DNA from: Desulfurococcales archaeon
Lineage (GTDB): Archaea > Thermoproteota > Thermoprotei_A > Sulfolobales > Desulfurococcaceae
NCBI GenBank assembly: GCA_015521265.1
Contig: WAON01000267.1
Coordinates: 1 to 10,839, forward strand
DNA: 10,839 nucleotides
Direction of reading: 5' to 3'
Shown here: positions 1-6,792 of the stretch, piece by piece
Numbering within the stretch: position 1 is the stretch's first letter
Layout of the letters: the number at the start of each line of letters is the position of its first letter
The notes under the pieces: model-generated
What the model was told of the DNA's origin: nothing
Seen by the model: only the letters and a program-made list of their open reading frames with translations
Database searches by the model: none
Made by a program: the position numbers and the translations under genes

Positions 1-1021
1 GTATATAGGTGTGTCCGAGTGTGTGCATTTTTAGTAGTGGTGTTAGCCCGGCTGTATCACCATAGTCGTAGCGATATTCTCCACGAGTCATTGATGGAGC
101 AGCTACTGGCTCGACCGCTATGAATTCTGTATTGCTACTACCTTTCAACCGGTCGTGTATGAAGGGGTAGCTTAGCCCTGCATAGTTGCTTCCACCGCCT
201 ACGCATCCGATCACTATGTCCGGGTACTCGTTGATCTCTGCTAGCTGCTTCTTAGCCTCCAACCCGATAATTGTCTGGTGTAGTAGTACATGGTTCAATA
301 CTGATCCTAGACTATACTTCGTATCCTCGTGCTTCGCAGCGTCCTCTACTGCTTCACTAATAGCGATCCCCAGGCTTCCCGGGTGATCCGGGTTCTCCGC
401 TAATAGCTTCCTACCGGTTTCCGTCATATTGCTCGGGCTAGGGTATACCTCAGCCCCGTAGAGCTGCATTACTATTCTACGATAAGGTTTTTGCAGGTAG
501 CTTATCCTAACCATGTAAACTCTAACCCTTAATCCCACCAGTGATCCAGCGAGGCTTAACGCGGAGCCCCACTGCCCCGCACCAGTCTCGGTTACCAGTC
601 TCTTAACTCCCTCCATCCTAGCATAGTAGGCTTGCGCTATTGCCGTGTTGATCTTATGGCTACCGGTCGGTGTTACTCCTTCATACTTATAATAGATCCT
701 CGCCGATGTCCCGAGGTATTCCTCGAGATTCCTAGCCCTCAACAGCGGAGTCGGCCGGCCGAGCTCGGCGTATAGGAGTCTCAGCTCGCCGGGTATCTCG
801 ATGTATCTCTCCCTGCTAAACTCCTGCTCGATCACAGCCTTGGTAAAGATCGGTTCTAGCATTTCGGGCTTAACTATCTCGCCGTTAGGTAGCTTCATTG
901 GAGGAAGTGGTTCGGGGAGGTCTGGTACTATATTATACCAGGAGGATGGAATGTATTCAACTAGTTGAGGAGTCCGGATTAGGCCTAACTCCATTGGCGC
1001 TGCAACTGCATCACCTCGCAT
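1..1021 (-). CDS. trpB: Tryptophan synthase beta chain, TrpB2 type (3' end cut by window edge)
   Basis: PLP enzyme that condenses indole with L-serine to make L-tryptophan in the cytoplasm. About 340 residues are visible; the family is usually about 420-450, so the C-terminus lies beyond the left edge. Residues are numbered from the start at 1021. The PLP-binding lysine is K123 in GSHKINTA, the catalytic glutamate is E145 in TETGAGQWG, and the phosphate-binding loop is GCVGGGSNYAGL. ETGAGQWG and the long N-terminal extension (WYNIVPDLPEPLPP) are typical of the TrpB2 subclass rather than the TrpA-bound TrpB1. Two in-frame ATGs are possible, at 1021 and 994. I chose 1021 because a TATA-like box lies about 25 bases upstream, which suits a leaderless transcript; 994 gives an N-terminus closer in length to homologues. 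No frameshift is seen. The neighbours are not trp genes, so it may be a stand-alone TrpB2, but the downstream side is not visible. Confidence 0.95.
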   Translation of the reverse strand, partial: MRGDAVAAPMELGLIRTPQLVEYIPSSWYNIVPDLPEPLPPMKLPNGEIVKPEMLEPIFTKAVIEQEFSRERYIEIPGELRLLYAELGRPTPLLRARNLEEYLGTSARIYYKYEGVTPTGSHKINTAIAQAYYARMEGVKRLVTETGAGQWGSALSLAGSLVGLRVRVYMVRISYLQKPYRRIVMQLYGAEVYPSPSNMTETGRKLLAENPDHPGSLGIAISEAVEDAAKHEDTKYSLGSVLNHVLLHQTIIGLEAKKQLAEINEYPDIVIGCVGGGSNYAGLSYPFIHDRLKGSSNTEFIAVEPVAAPSMTRGEYRYDYGDTAGLTPLLKMHTLGHTYI

Positions 1022-1040
1022 ATAATTTGAAAGAGGTTCA

Positions 1041-1050
1041 GAATAAAAGC
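1041..1050 (-). promoter_or_regulatory. TATA-like box (box A) of trpB
   Basis: On the minus strand this reads GCTTTTATTC. Its centre is about 25 bases upstream of the ATG at 1021, the spacing expected between an archaeal TATA box and a transcription start. This would give a leaderless trpB mRNA starting at or next to that ATG. Assigned by eye only. Confidence 0.45.
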
Positions 1051-1078
1051 CTTTCCCACTAAACTAGGACTAGGCTTT
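1046..1078. repeat. Inverted repeat with inner tandem hexamer in the divergent promoter region, possible operator
   Basis: AAAGCCT (1046-1052) and AGGCTTT (1072-1078) are perfect inverted 7-mers with a 19-base spacer. Inside, ACTAGG occurs twice in tandem (1063-1068 and 1069-1074). The left arm overlaps the trpB TATA-like box, so a protein bound here could block trpB transcription. It could also be chance in a 129-base intergenic stretch; no known regulator site was recognised. Confidence 0.3.
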
Positions 1079-1111
1079 AGGGGGCTGGGTTTTTGATTCC
1101 CGTTAAGTATT

Positions 1112-1120
1112 AGTTTAAAC
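1112..1120 (+). promoter_or_regulatory. TATA-like box (TTTAAA) of the 696-residue protein gene
   Basis: AGTTTAAAC contains the crenarchaeal-type TTTAAA core at 1114-1119. A transcription start about 26 bases on would fall near 1143, only about 8 bases before the GTG at 1151. This supports a near-leaderless transcript and fits the lack of a Shine-Dalgarno sequence there. Confidence 0.5.
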
Positions 1121-1150
1121 ATGGTGTGCGTGGAGTATCCGGTTCAATAA

Positions 1151-3241
1151 GTGTTAAGGGTGTTATTGGTTTTGAGTGTTCATGGTAAACGTGTTGATTG
1201 GATTGTTTACTTCTCCCTGAATAATATTGAGCTTGAAATACTCCTTAATAACCTGGAGCTTATTATTAAAGAGTTGAGGGCTTCAACTATTAGAGACCTT
1301 GCTAGGCCGGTAGTGTTTAAATCTATTAATCCAAGCCTTGTTGAGAAACTTGTTAATCGTGGTGTTTTGAAAAAGTTCTATAAGGGTGGTAAGAACCTAT
1401 ACATTGTTACTAATCGTGGATTAAAGGCTTTCTTCCATGTTGTAGAGCCTATTATTAGTATCATAAATGAAAAGCCTGGCCTCAGCTCTAATGAGATAGC
1501 TGAGCATGTTAAGAATAGAGCTTTCTATGGGGGTATTCATAGGGTTAAGAGCGTTCATGAAAGACTAGTAGAGAGGATTCTTGAAATACTGGGGCAGGTT
1601 GGGCTTGTAGATAGCGTTGACGGCAGGTACTACCCGCCTAGTAGGGAGGAGGTTGTTAATGGGCTTTCATCCTTCTTCGGGAAAATAATGGCTGTTACAC
1701 CGATTAGAAGGCTTGAAGACCTCCTCGAAGAAGTTACTAGGATGATTGGCTTAGACCATGATCTAGCCGATGAAGTAATCAATAGAGTTCTATCACACGA
1801 GTTAAGAGTTGAAGCCCGAACCCCGGGTAGGGCCTTATTCGACCTAGTGATCAAGGCTAAGAAGCAGGCTCAGGAAAACATTAAGTCCGGTAAATTATTG
1901 GAGAGCCTAGCCTATGAAGCCCTCGGACTAGAAGTGATCCGTTCACTCGAGAGGATTGGAAGCGTTCCGAAGAGCATGCATGATTACCGGCAGTACTTCC
2001 AGTTCTACTTCTATGAAACTCTCGGGGACTACTTCTATCAAAACCTAGACTTCGACGCTGCTAAACTATGCTACCACTGGGCTGTCAGCGTTGCCCGGGA
2101 GTCTCCGAATATGGCTAGGGAGGCTCACCGTGCTAATGCAAAATACTTGTTAAGCCTAGCCCGGAGCCTAGCCCAAAGAAACAGGTTTGAAGAAGCGATT
2201 GCAAGGCTCGACGAGTTAATAGGCTACTATAGATCAGCTGGATTGATCAGGGAGGCAGAGATAGCTGAAGCATTGAGATACGAGTATATGGCTGAGATAG
2301 AGGTCAGGAGGAATAAGCCCTGTACAGCTTATAAGTCATGGCTAGCCGCAGCCCACAAGTATGATTCACTGGGAGGCGAGTACCGTGGGAAAGCGGAGGC
2401 TTTAAGGGTTAAATCACTGATCAGCCGGGCCGAGTGCCTCCTAGTAGCTGATAAAAACGTCGAGGAAGCCGTAAAGATCCTCGAGGAAGCTAGTGTTAAA
2501 GCCGAGGAAATACTAAGCCCCCACCTACGAAATGTTGCACGGAGCCTGCTACATGAAGCCCGTGCAAGCCTCTACGTTTCAAGTAATAAATTATTAGAGG
2601 CAAGCGTTGAGTATGGTGAATCCGCGGAGTACTATGATCTTAGAGGCTACACTCTTAGATCACTATTAAACCGTGCTAGAAGCATGAAGTTTAGGGGATT
2701 CCACGAAGTATTAAATGATAATATAACGGAAGGCATTAAATACTTCGAATCAGCAATGGACTACTACCTACAACTACTCAGGAACATGGCTAAACAATAC
2801 GGGAAGAAGAAAACCATCGACTACTACCTCGTAAAAGAGGGTATTAAGGGGTATTATGACTCTAAAGCGTTGAAAAGCCTTGGATCAGCATATAATCTCA
2901 CCCAGTCTACACCGATCATAAACGACTACGTGATCAACACTGTTATACAGGAAATAATGGATTCCATGCAGGCCCTAATCGAAGCCGGTAGGTGGAGGGA
3001 ATACGAAGTACTCGAGAAAACCCTACTACTACTGAGGAGTGTTAGGGAGGAGAGGAAGGTTAGCGAGCTAATAAGAATTATCGGGGAAATAGCTGAGTAC
3101 AGTGACGACCTCGGAAACATGTACGATGAAGATAAATCACCCAGGTACAGGGTAACTGTTAAACTTGTACAGGAACTACTATCATCTATTAAAACCGGGC
3201 TAGAAGTGATAACTAGGTATATAGAGGAGATTAGTAAATAG
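1151..3241 (+). CDS. Winged-helix / TPR-like repeat protein, function unknown
   Basis: Protein of 696 residues, not recognised as a named family. Residues about 40-100 look like a winged-helix DNA-binding fold (LVEKLVNRGVLKKF, then a strand and TNRG). Residues about 100-163 look like a second one (INEKPGLSSNEIAEHV, followed by a long helix and GLVDSVDGRYYPP). Residues about 180-240 (RRLEDLLEEVTRMIGL, then TPGRALFDLVIKAKKQA) weakly recall the helical half of an ATP-cone domain. Residues about 245-545 form helical pairs resembling TPR or SEL1-like repeats, for example LGDYFYQNLDFDAAKLCYHW near 291-310 and LAQRNRFEEAIARLDELIGYY near 340-360. The C-terminus is also helical. There is no membrane segment or signal peptide. 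The GTG at 1151 directly follows an in-frame stop; GTG 1160 is a possible alternative. The gene is convergent with the AAA/VWA operon, with 7 bases between them. A regulator or scaffold role is inference only. Confidence 0.85.
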   Translation: MLRVLLVLSVHGKRVDWIVYFSLNNIELEILLNNLELIIKELRASTIRDLARPVVFKSINPSLVEKLVNRGVLKKFYKGGKNLYIVTNRGLKAFFHVVEPIISIINEKPGLSSNEIAEHVKNRAFYGGIHRVKSVHERLVERILEILGQVGLVDSVDGRYYPPSREEVVNGLSSFFGKIMAVTPIRRLEDLLEEVTRMIGLDHDLADEVINRVLSHELRVEARTPGRALFDLVIKAKKQAQENIKSGKLLESLAYEALGLEVIRSLERIGSVPKSMHDYRQYFQFYFYETLGDYFYQNLDFDAAKLCYHWAVSVARESPNMAREAHRANAKYLLSLARSLAQRNRFEEAIARLDELIGYYRSAGLIREAEIAEALRYEYMAEIEVRRNKPCTAYKSWLAAAHKYDSLGGEYRGKAEALRVKSLISRAECLLVADKNVEEAVKILEEASVKAEEILSPHLRNVARSLLHEARASLYVSSNKLLEASVEYGESAEYYDLRGYTLRSLLNRARSMKFRGFHEVLNDNITEGIKYFESAMDYYLQLLRNMAKQYGKKKTIDYYLVKEGIKGYYDSKALKSLGSAYNLTQSTPIINDYVINTVIQEIMDSMQALIEAGRWREYEVLEKTLLLLRSVREERKVSELIRIIGEIAEYSDDLGNMYDEDKSPRYRVTVKLVQELLSSIKTGLEVITRYIEEISK

Positions 3242-3248
3242 GTTGATC

Positions 3249-4142
3249 TTAGAATTCCTCCTCCTTCTTCATATACCTACCCAGTAAGTAGTTGTAAACT
3301 TCTTCCAAGTCTCTATCGAATAGTATTGAGAAGGCTACTGCTACCTGTAATGTTCTCCAATCACCGATACCAGTATTCTTCATTGCATCAATTAGATTCT
3401 TTAAAACCTCGATCTCCGAGGAAGTAAGGGTTTCACTAATCGGGACAGCGTCTCCGAACTTGTTCATTATTCTCCTAATATACTCTATATCGCTCTCCTT
3501 AAATGCACTGTATAATAGGAGGTCTTCTACTGGGTATGATTCAATTATCTTTATCGTATCAGTTTTATCTCTTAATTCCCTGTTTTCGACTTCAGGCTTG
3601 GGATAATCATTAATAATCCCGACTAGTTCATACTTAGTTCTAGTTTCATCTTCAACTAGTTTTCTAGGAGGTATTCCTGGTATGTATTCAAGGTATTCCG
3701 TGTTTTTCGAGGCTCTAAGATATAATGTCTTCTCCCCTCCTAGAACAGCGATCATTTCATTCATTAAAACCATTAGTAAAGCATTGTCAACAACGATGAC
3801 TTCTTCGTTTTCTGGATAAACTATTTTTGATGAAAGCTTTAGTTCATCAATATCGATCCTAAAATAATTTAATACATCGATATAGCTTATTCTACCATCA
3901 ATATACTCCCTAGCAATCCTCCTAAATCCCTCAGAATACATCAGCACTTTATACTTGTCGGGTATAGGAGCGTATGCTATTAGTCTCTTGTTTTCAATGA
4001 TCCCGATGTGTGGTGTATCGACACTTTCCTCCTCCTCCATCCAGTCGGATTCCCTGCTTCCCAGTGGAACTAGAACATATATCATGCGGAAGTCTTTATC
4101 ACCGATAACATACTTTACCCATGAAATATCCACATTAGACAT
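3249..4142 (-). CDS. Hypothetical protein, third gene of the MoxR-VWA operon
   Basis: Protein of 297 residues that I do not recognise. It is acidic and soluble, with no membrane span, signal peptide, Cys cluster or nucleotide-binding motif. The N-terminal two thirds (about 1-180) alternate strands and helices and include an acidic stretch at 36-40 (EEEES). The C-terminal third (about 195-297) is mostly helical (LTSSEIEVLKNLIDAMKN, then an amphipathic run ending KKEEEF). The start ATG overlaps the end of the VWA gene by 8 bases, and GGTGA lies 8 bases upstream (4155-4151), so start choice and translational coupling are well supported. This coupling suggests it is a dedicated partner of the ATPase/VWA pair, perhaps a substrate adaptor, a regulator or a structural subunit. 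That is inference from position; no function is assigned. Confidence 0.85.
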   Translation of the reverse strand: MSNVDISWVKYVIGDKDFRMIYVLVPLGSRESDWMEEEESVDTPHIGIIENKRLIAYAPIPDKYKVLMYSEGFRRIAREYIDGRISYIDVLNYFRIDIDELKLSSKIVYPENEEVIVVDNALLMVLMNEMIAVLGGEKTLYLRASKNTEYLEYIPGIPPRKLVEDETRTKYELVGIINDYPKPEVENRELRDKTDTIKIIESYPVEDLLLYSAFKESDIEYIRRIMNKFGDAVPISETLTSSEIEVLKNLIDAMKNTGIGDWRTLQVAVAFSILFDRDLEEVYNYLLGRYMKKEEEF

Positions 4143-5397
4143 AGACTACTTCACCAAAGGGAGGGGTTATTCTACTATTTATAAGGACCCAGATAGTCTT
4201 ATACTTTGGAGTATAGGGAGGGTATTCTCCCTCACCATCCGTAAAAAACACGATTGCGTCGACATCACCGATCTCCCTATCAACATAGTTGAAAACTGGT
4301 ACAAACCTAGTACCACCAGCACCATATCTCATCTCTAAGGCTTTTACGACATCCCATAAGCCGGGCTGTACATGTTTAGATACGTGTACGATGTCTGCGT
4401 CGAACTGTATAATGTATAGCTCATATACTCCAACTTTATTAATTAGACCTGCAACTTCATAGGATAACTTCTTATAGTCTTCATCGCTAATACTACCACT
4501 AACATCAACAGCTAATACGAGCCTATTCAGCATCATATTAGTTTTAACAGGGTAATAAGCCCCGTGAACGAGTAGTTTCCTATTAGGCTTCCTCCAAGAA
4601 GTTATCGGGCCCCTGTCCTTCTTTAATACGAGTAGCTTCCTAAGAATAGAGATCCAGTCCGGTCCTTCAGACCTATTTATAATTGTTTCTAAAACCTTAT
4701 ACTGGAGAGCTAGTGTAAACAGTCCGTATTCATCCCCATCGCCGTAGGGTGAATACTTACCCCATGCGTGGAGTTCTTTGAAGATACTGGATAGTATTTT
4801 AGCAATTATTCTAACAAATTTTTCCAAGAGATCCTTCTCATCGAAAATTCTTAATAGGCGGACGTATATCTTCTCAGTACTCCACATAGACGGGTTTTCC
4901 GCTACTTCCTCGATCAGATCCCTGACTAAACCTGCTTTATCACTCATACCCTCCTTCTTAAGGCTCTCAACTAGTAGCCGTTCGAGCAGTCTTAAATGAT
5001 AAACTCTCCGCCCGAATATGTATTTTGAAGCTATTGAATCAACCATTATATCGGCTGCAAAGTTAAATAAGGGCATTATAGTGTACTTCCTAGCCCTAAT
5101 CGGGTGTCCTAGAACGATGTGGAGGAATTCATGGATGATTATTTCGGAGAGATAAGTTAGATCATATTTTAATACGGCCCAAGCATCGAGTGTTATGATT
5201 CTCCCATCCGTATAGATATACTTAGTATCGTTTATCTCAAATTCAATGTTTTCAAATACCCTTCTTACATTTGGGTATGCTAGTAGTTGATCAGTTATAT
5301 AATCCAGTGTCTTCACCATTTTCCTATGCATCCTCTCCCTCATCTTAGGGGGGTATTCTCGTGCGAAGTCTATTGTGTAGCTCCTACCGATCTTCAA
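4135..5397 (-). CDS. VWA-like protein with N-terminal metallopeptidase domain (DUF2201/COG3864 type)
   Basis: Protein of 420 residues with two domains. The N-terminal part carries a zinc-protease helix HEFLHIVLGH: H89, E90 and H93 form HExxH, with H98 after it. It is followed at about 112-120 by FNFAADIMVD, whose aspartates could supply a further ligand. The C-terminal part (about 290-420) is a von Willebrand A domain with a complete MIDAS: DVSGS at 298-302, T363 in GAGGTRF, and D387 in FFTDGEGEYP. This is the arrangement of the DUF2201 family, which commonly sits next to a MoxR-type ATPase, as here. Proteolysis is predicted from the motif, not shown; the helix might instead be structural. 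The start is TTG, preceded by GAGGAGG (5418-5412) and GTGAT (5407-5403); an in-frame TGA lies 9 bases before it. The gene lies 23 bases behind the ATPase gene and is likely in the same transcript. Confidence 0.9.
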   Translation of the reverse strand: MKIGRSYTIDFAREYPPKMRERMHRKMVKTLDYITDQLLAYPNVRRVFENIEFEINDTKYIYTDGRIITLDAWAVLKYDLTYLSEIIIHEFLHIVLGHPIRARKYTIMPLFNFAADIMVDSIASKYIFGRRVYHLRLLERLLVESLKKEGMSDKAGLVRDLIEEVAENPSMWSTEKIYVRLLRIFDEKDLLEKFVRIIAKILSSIFKELHAWGKYSPYGDGDEYGLFTLALQYKVLETIINRSEGPDWISILRKLLVLKKDRGPITSWRKPNRKLLVHGAYYPVKTNMMLNRLVLAVDVSGSISDEDYKKLSYEVAGLINKVGVYELYIIQFDADIVHVSKHVQPGLWDVVKALEMRYGAGGTRFVPVFNYVDREIGDVDAIVFFTDGEGEYPPYTPKYKTIWVLINSRITPPFGEVVYV

Positions 5398-5402
5398 TCG
5401 CG

Positions 5403-5418
5403 ATCACTGCCCCTCCTC
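5403..5418 (-). promoter_or_regulatory. Ribosome binding site of the VWA/metallopeptidase gene
   Basis: GAGGAGG (5418-5412) and GTGAT (5407-5403) both match parts of the archaeal Shine-Dalgarno consensus GGAGGTGAT. They sit in the 23-base gap after the ATPase stop, and GTGAT ends 5 bases before the TTG at 5397. Together with the in-frame stop just upstream, this decides the TTG as start. Confidence 0.55.
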
Positions 5419-5420
5419 GA

Positions 5421-6593
5421 TCACCATTCTTCGCGGAGGATCTCTGAGTTAATTATTCTATCAGAGAAACTTAGTAGGAGACTGCATTTCTCCTCATCCC
5501 CTCCTAGGCAGCTCTCCTTGTATAGTGATCTAAGTATTTCGTAGAGCTGTTCTGAATCCGATAGCATCCTAGATATTCTCGATAGAGCCGCCTCAATGTA
5601 TTCCGTATCCATTTCCCCGGAGACTACCCTGATGATCTTCCATAAAACCTCTATCCTCCCCTTAAGGCTCCTAGCCCTCGAGAACATTAATACTAATCTA
5701 TCCACGGCTTCAATTACTTCAGAGACTTCTTCTCTAAGCGTCTTCTCCCGATACGGGTTTACACCGACTAGTGCTTGTGAAAGCGTCTCTTTCCACTCGT
5801 AGAGTTTCTCAGAGTTTATCGCTTTACCTAGGATGCTCCATGTTCTCGGGACAGCGTTTAGCCATGGTATGTAGAGTTTTCCGGGGTTTTCACTGATAAA
5901 CTCTATTATTTCACTGGATACACCGTTCTCCCTAGCCCACCTGATCCAATCCTCCACGGGCACTTCAACCCATACGTGTGCTAGCCTAGTCATTAATGGT
6001 TCGGGAAGGTTTCTTGCAATACTGCTATGCTCCGGCGGGTTCCCGGCCCCGATAATCATTACGTGATCGCTGAATACTATGTCTCCAAGCTTCTTCTCAT
6101 AGATCGCCTCCATAGCGCATTTAACAGCATCCGGCGCCGCATTAGTTAACTCGTCGAAGAACAGTATACCTGCAACCCCTCTTAATCCTAGTACTGCAAC
6201 CCATTTCGGGGGATACCAGTCAGTATAGTGGATCCCCTCACCAGTCTCCCGGAAATTCGGGAGGCCGATCAGGTCTGAATACTCGTATCTTTCAAGCTTT
6301 ATATCACAGAATATGAAGTACTTGGATGGATCACCAATGATCTTCTCGAATAGTTTAGGAGTTATATGATTGCACTCAACAACCTCCCTACCAAGCATTG
6401 AAGCAATAATCCATGAAGCCTTCTTAACCGAGTCCGTCTTACCAACTCCAGGAGGGCCCCAGAGCATTAGAACAATCCTTTCCTCAGGCTTATAGCGAGG
6501 AGTGTTTCCGGGTGAATACTGCTCCATGTAAATATCAATTATTAAATCGACAACCCTGCTTGGAGATAGGCGGGGGGCCCAGTCATAAACCAA
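5421..6593 (-). CDS. MoxR-like AAA+ ATPase
   Basis: Protein of 390 residues; first gene of the minus-strand operon. Walker A is GPPGVGKT at 46-53, Walker B is ILFFDE at 143-148, sensor 1 is N185 in GAGNPPE, an arginine-finger candidate is R203 in EPLMTRLAHVWVE, and a sensor 2-like arginine is R250 in PRTWSIL. The overall pattern, including DLIGLP at 107-112 and the short C-terminal lid, fits the MoxR/RavA group. These ATPases form hexameric rings and act with VWA partners as chaperone-like or metal-insertion machines. The C-terminal region (about 280-390) is helical and less conserved. The VWA partner is immediately downstream. The start is TTG, supported by GGGGTGAT nine bases upstream and by an in-frame TAG before any other usable start codon. 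The substrate is unknown. Confidence 0.93.
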   Translation of the reverse strand: MVYDWAPRLSPSRVVDLIIDIYMEQYSPGNTPRYKPEERIVLMLWGPPGVGKTDSVKKASWIIASMLGREVVECNHITPKLFEKIIGDPSKYFIFCDIKLERYEYSDLIGLPNFRETGEGIHYTDWYPPKWVAVLGLRGVAGILFFDELTNAAPDAVKCAMEAIYEKKLGDIVFSDHVMIIGAGNPPEHSSIARNLPEPLMTRLAHVWVEVPVEDWIRWARENGVSSEIIEFISENPGKLYIPWLNAVPRTWSILGKAINSEKLYEWKETLSQALVGVNPYREKTLREEVSEVIEAVDRLVLMFSRARSLKGRIEVLWKIIRVVSGEMDTEYIEAALSRISRMLSDSEQLYEILRSLYKESCLGGDEEKCSLLLSFSDRIINSEILREEW

Positions 6594-6602
6594 TCCCTGA
6601 TA

Positions 6603-6610
6603 ATCACCCC
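6603..6610 (-). promoter_or_regulatory. Ribosome binding site deciding the TTG start of the AAA+ gene
   Basis: GGGGTGAT on the minus strand closely matches the archaeal consensus GGAGGTGAT. It lies nine bases before the TTG at 6593. No ATG or GTG is in frame between it and the upstream stop. Confidence 0.65.
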
Positions 6611-6633
6611 ATTCAAATATAGTAATCTATGCT

Positions 6634-6641
6634 ATTTAAAC
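6634..6641 (-). promoter_or_regulatory. TATA-like box (TTTAAA) of the MoxR-VWA operon
   Basis: The minus strand reads GTTTAAAT, core 6640-6635. A start about 26 bases downstream falls near 6612, just upstream of the GGGGTGAT ribosome binding site, giving a leader of about 20 bases. The core is self-complementary, so orientation is inferred from this spacing. It is the only good promoter candidate seen for the three-gene operon. Confidence 0.5.
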
Positions 6642-6750
6642 TGGTTGCAAACTATGAATCGATTCTTATTCGTCTTTATTAAAACAATCCATCCATGTAT
6701 TGTAGCAGAACGTTCCACGGTAAAACCTTATTACACATGTACAATGTCAA

Positions 6751-6760
6751 AAATATTATA
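6751..6760 (+). promoter_or_regulatory. TATA-like box of pheS
   Basis: AAATATTATA is centred about 26 bases before position 6783, predicting a leader of about 10 bases before the GTG at 6793. No Shine-Dalgarno match is present there, which fits a near-leaderless mRNA. No leader peptide or T-box-like structure was seen in 6594-6792. Confidence 0.4.
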
Positions 6761-6792
6761 CAGTAGATGGTTATTGGAGCTAGTAATTATTA

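Noticed and set aside
186..386. Open frame on the plus strand inside trpB
   Set aside because: It is antisense to conserved TrpB2 motifs, including the GCVGGGSNYAGL loop, and shows no protein features of its own.
3955..4338. Open frame on the plus strand across the junction of the VWA gene and the third gene
   Set aside because: It lies antisense to two well-supported coding regions, has no ribosome binding site or recognisable domain, and its composition looks like a mirror of those genes.
6594..6792. Possible T-box, leader peptide or small RNA upstream of pheS
   Set aside because: I found no convincing stem-loop, C/D-box pair or short coding frame. T-box control is a bacterial mechanism. 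The stretch is explained by two divergent promoters.
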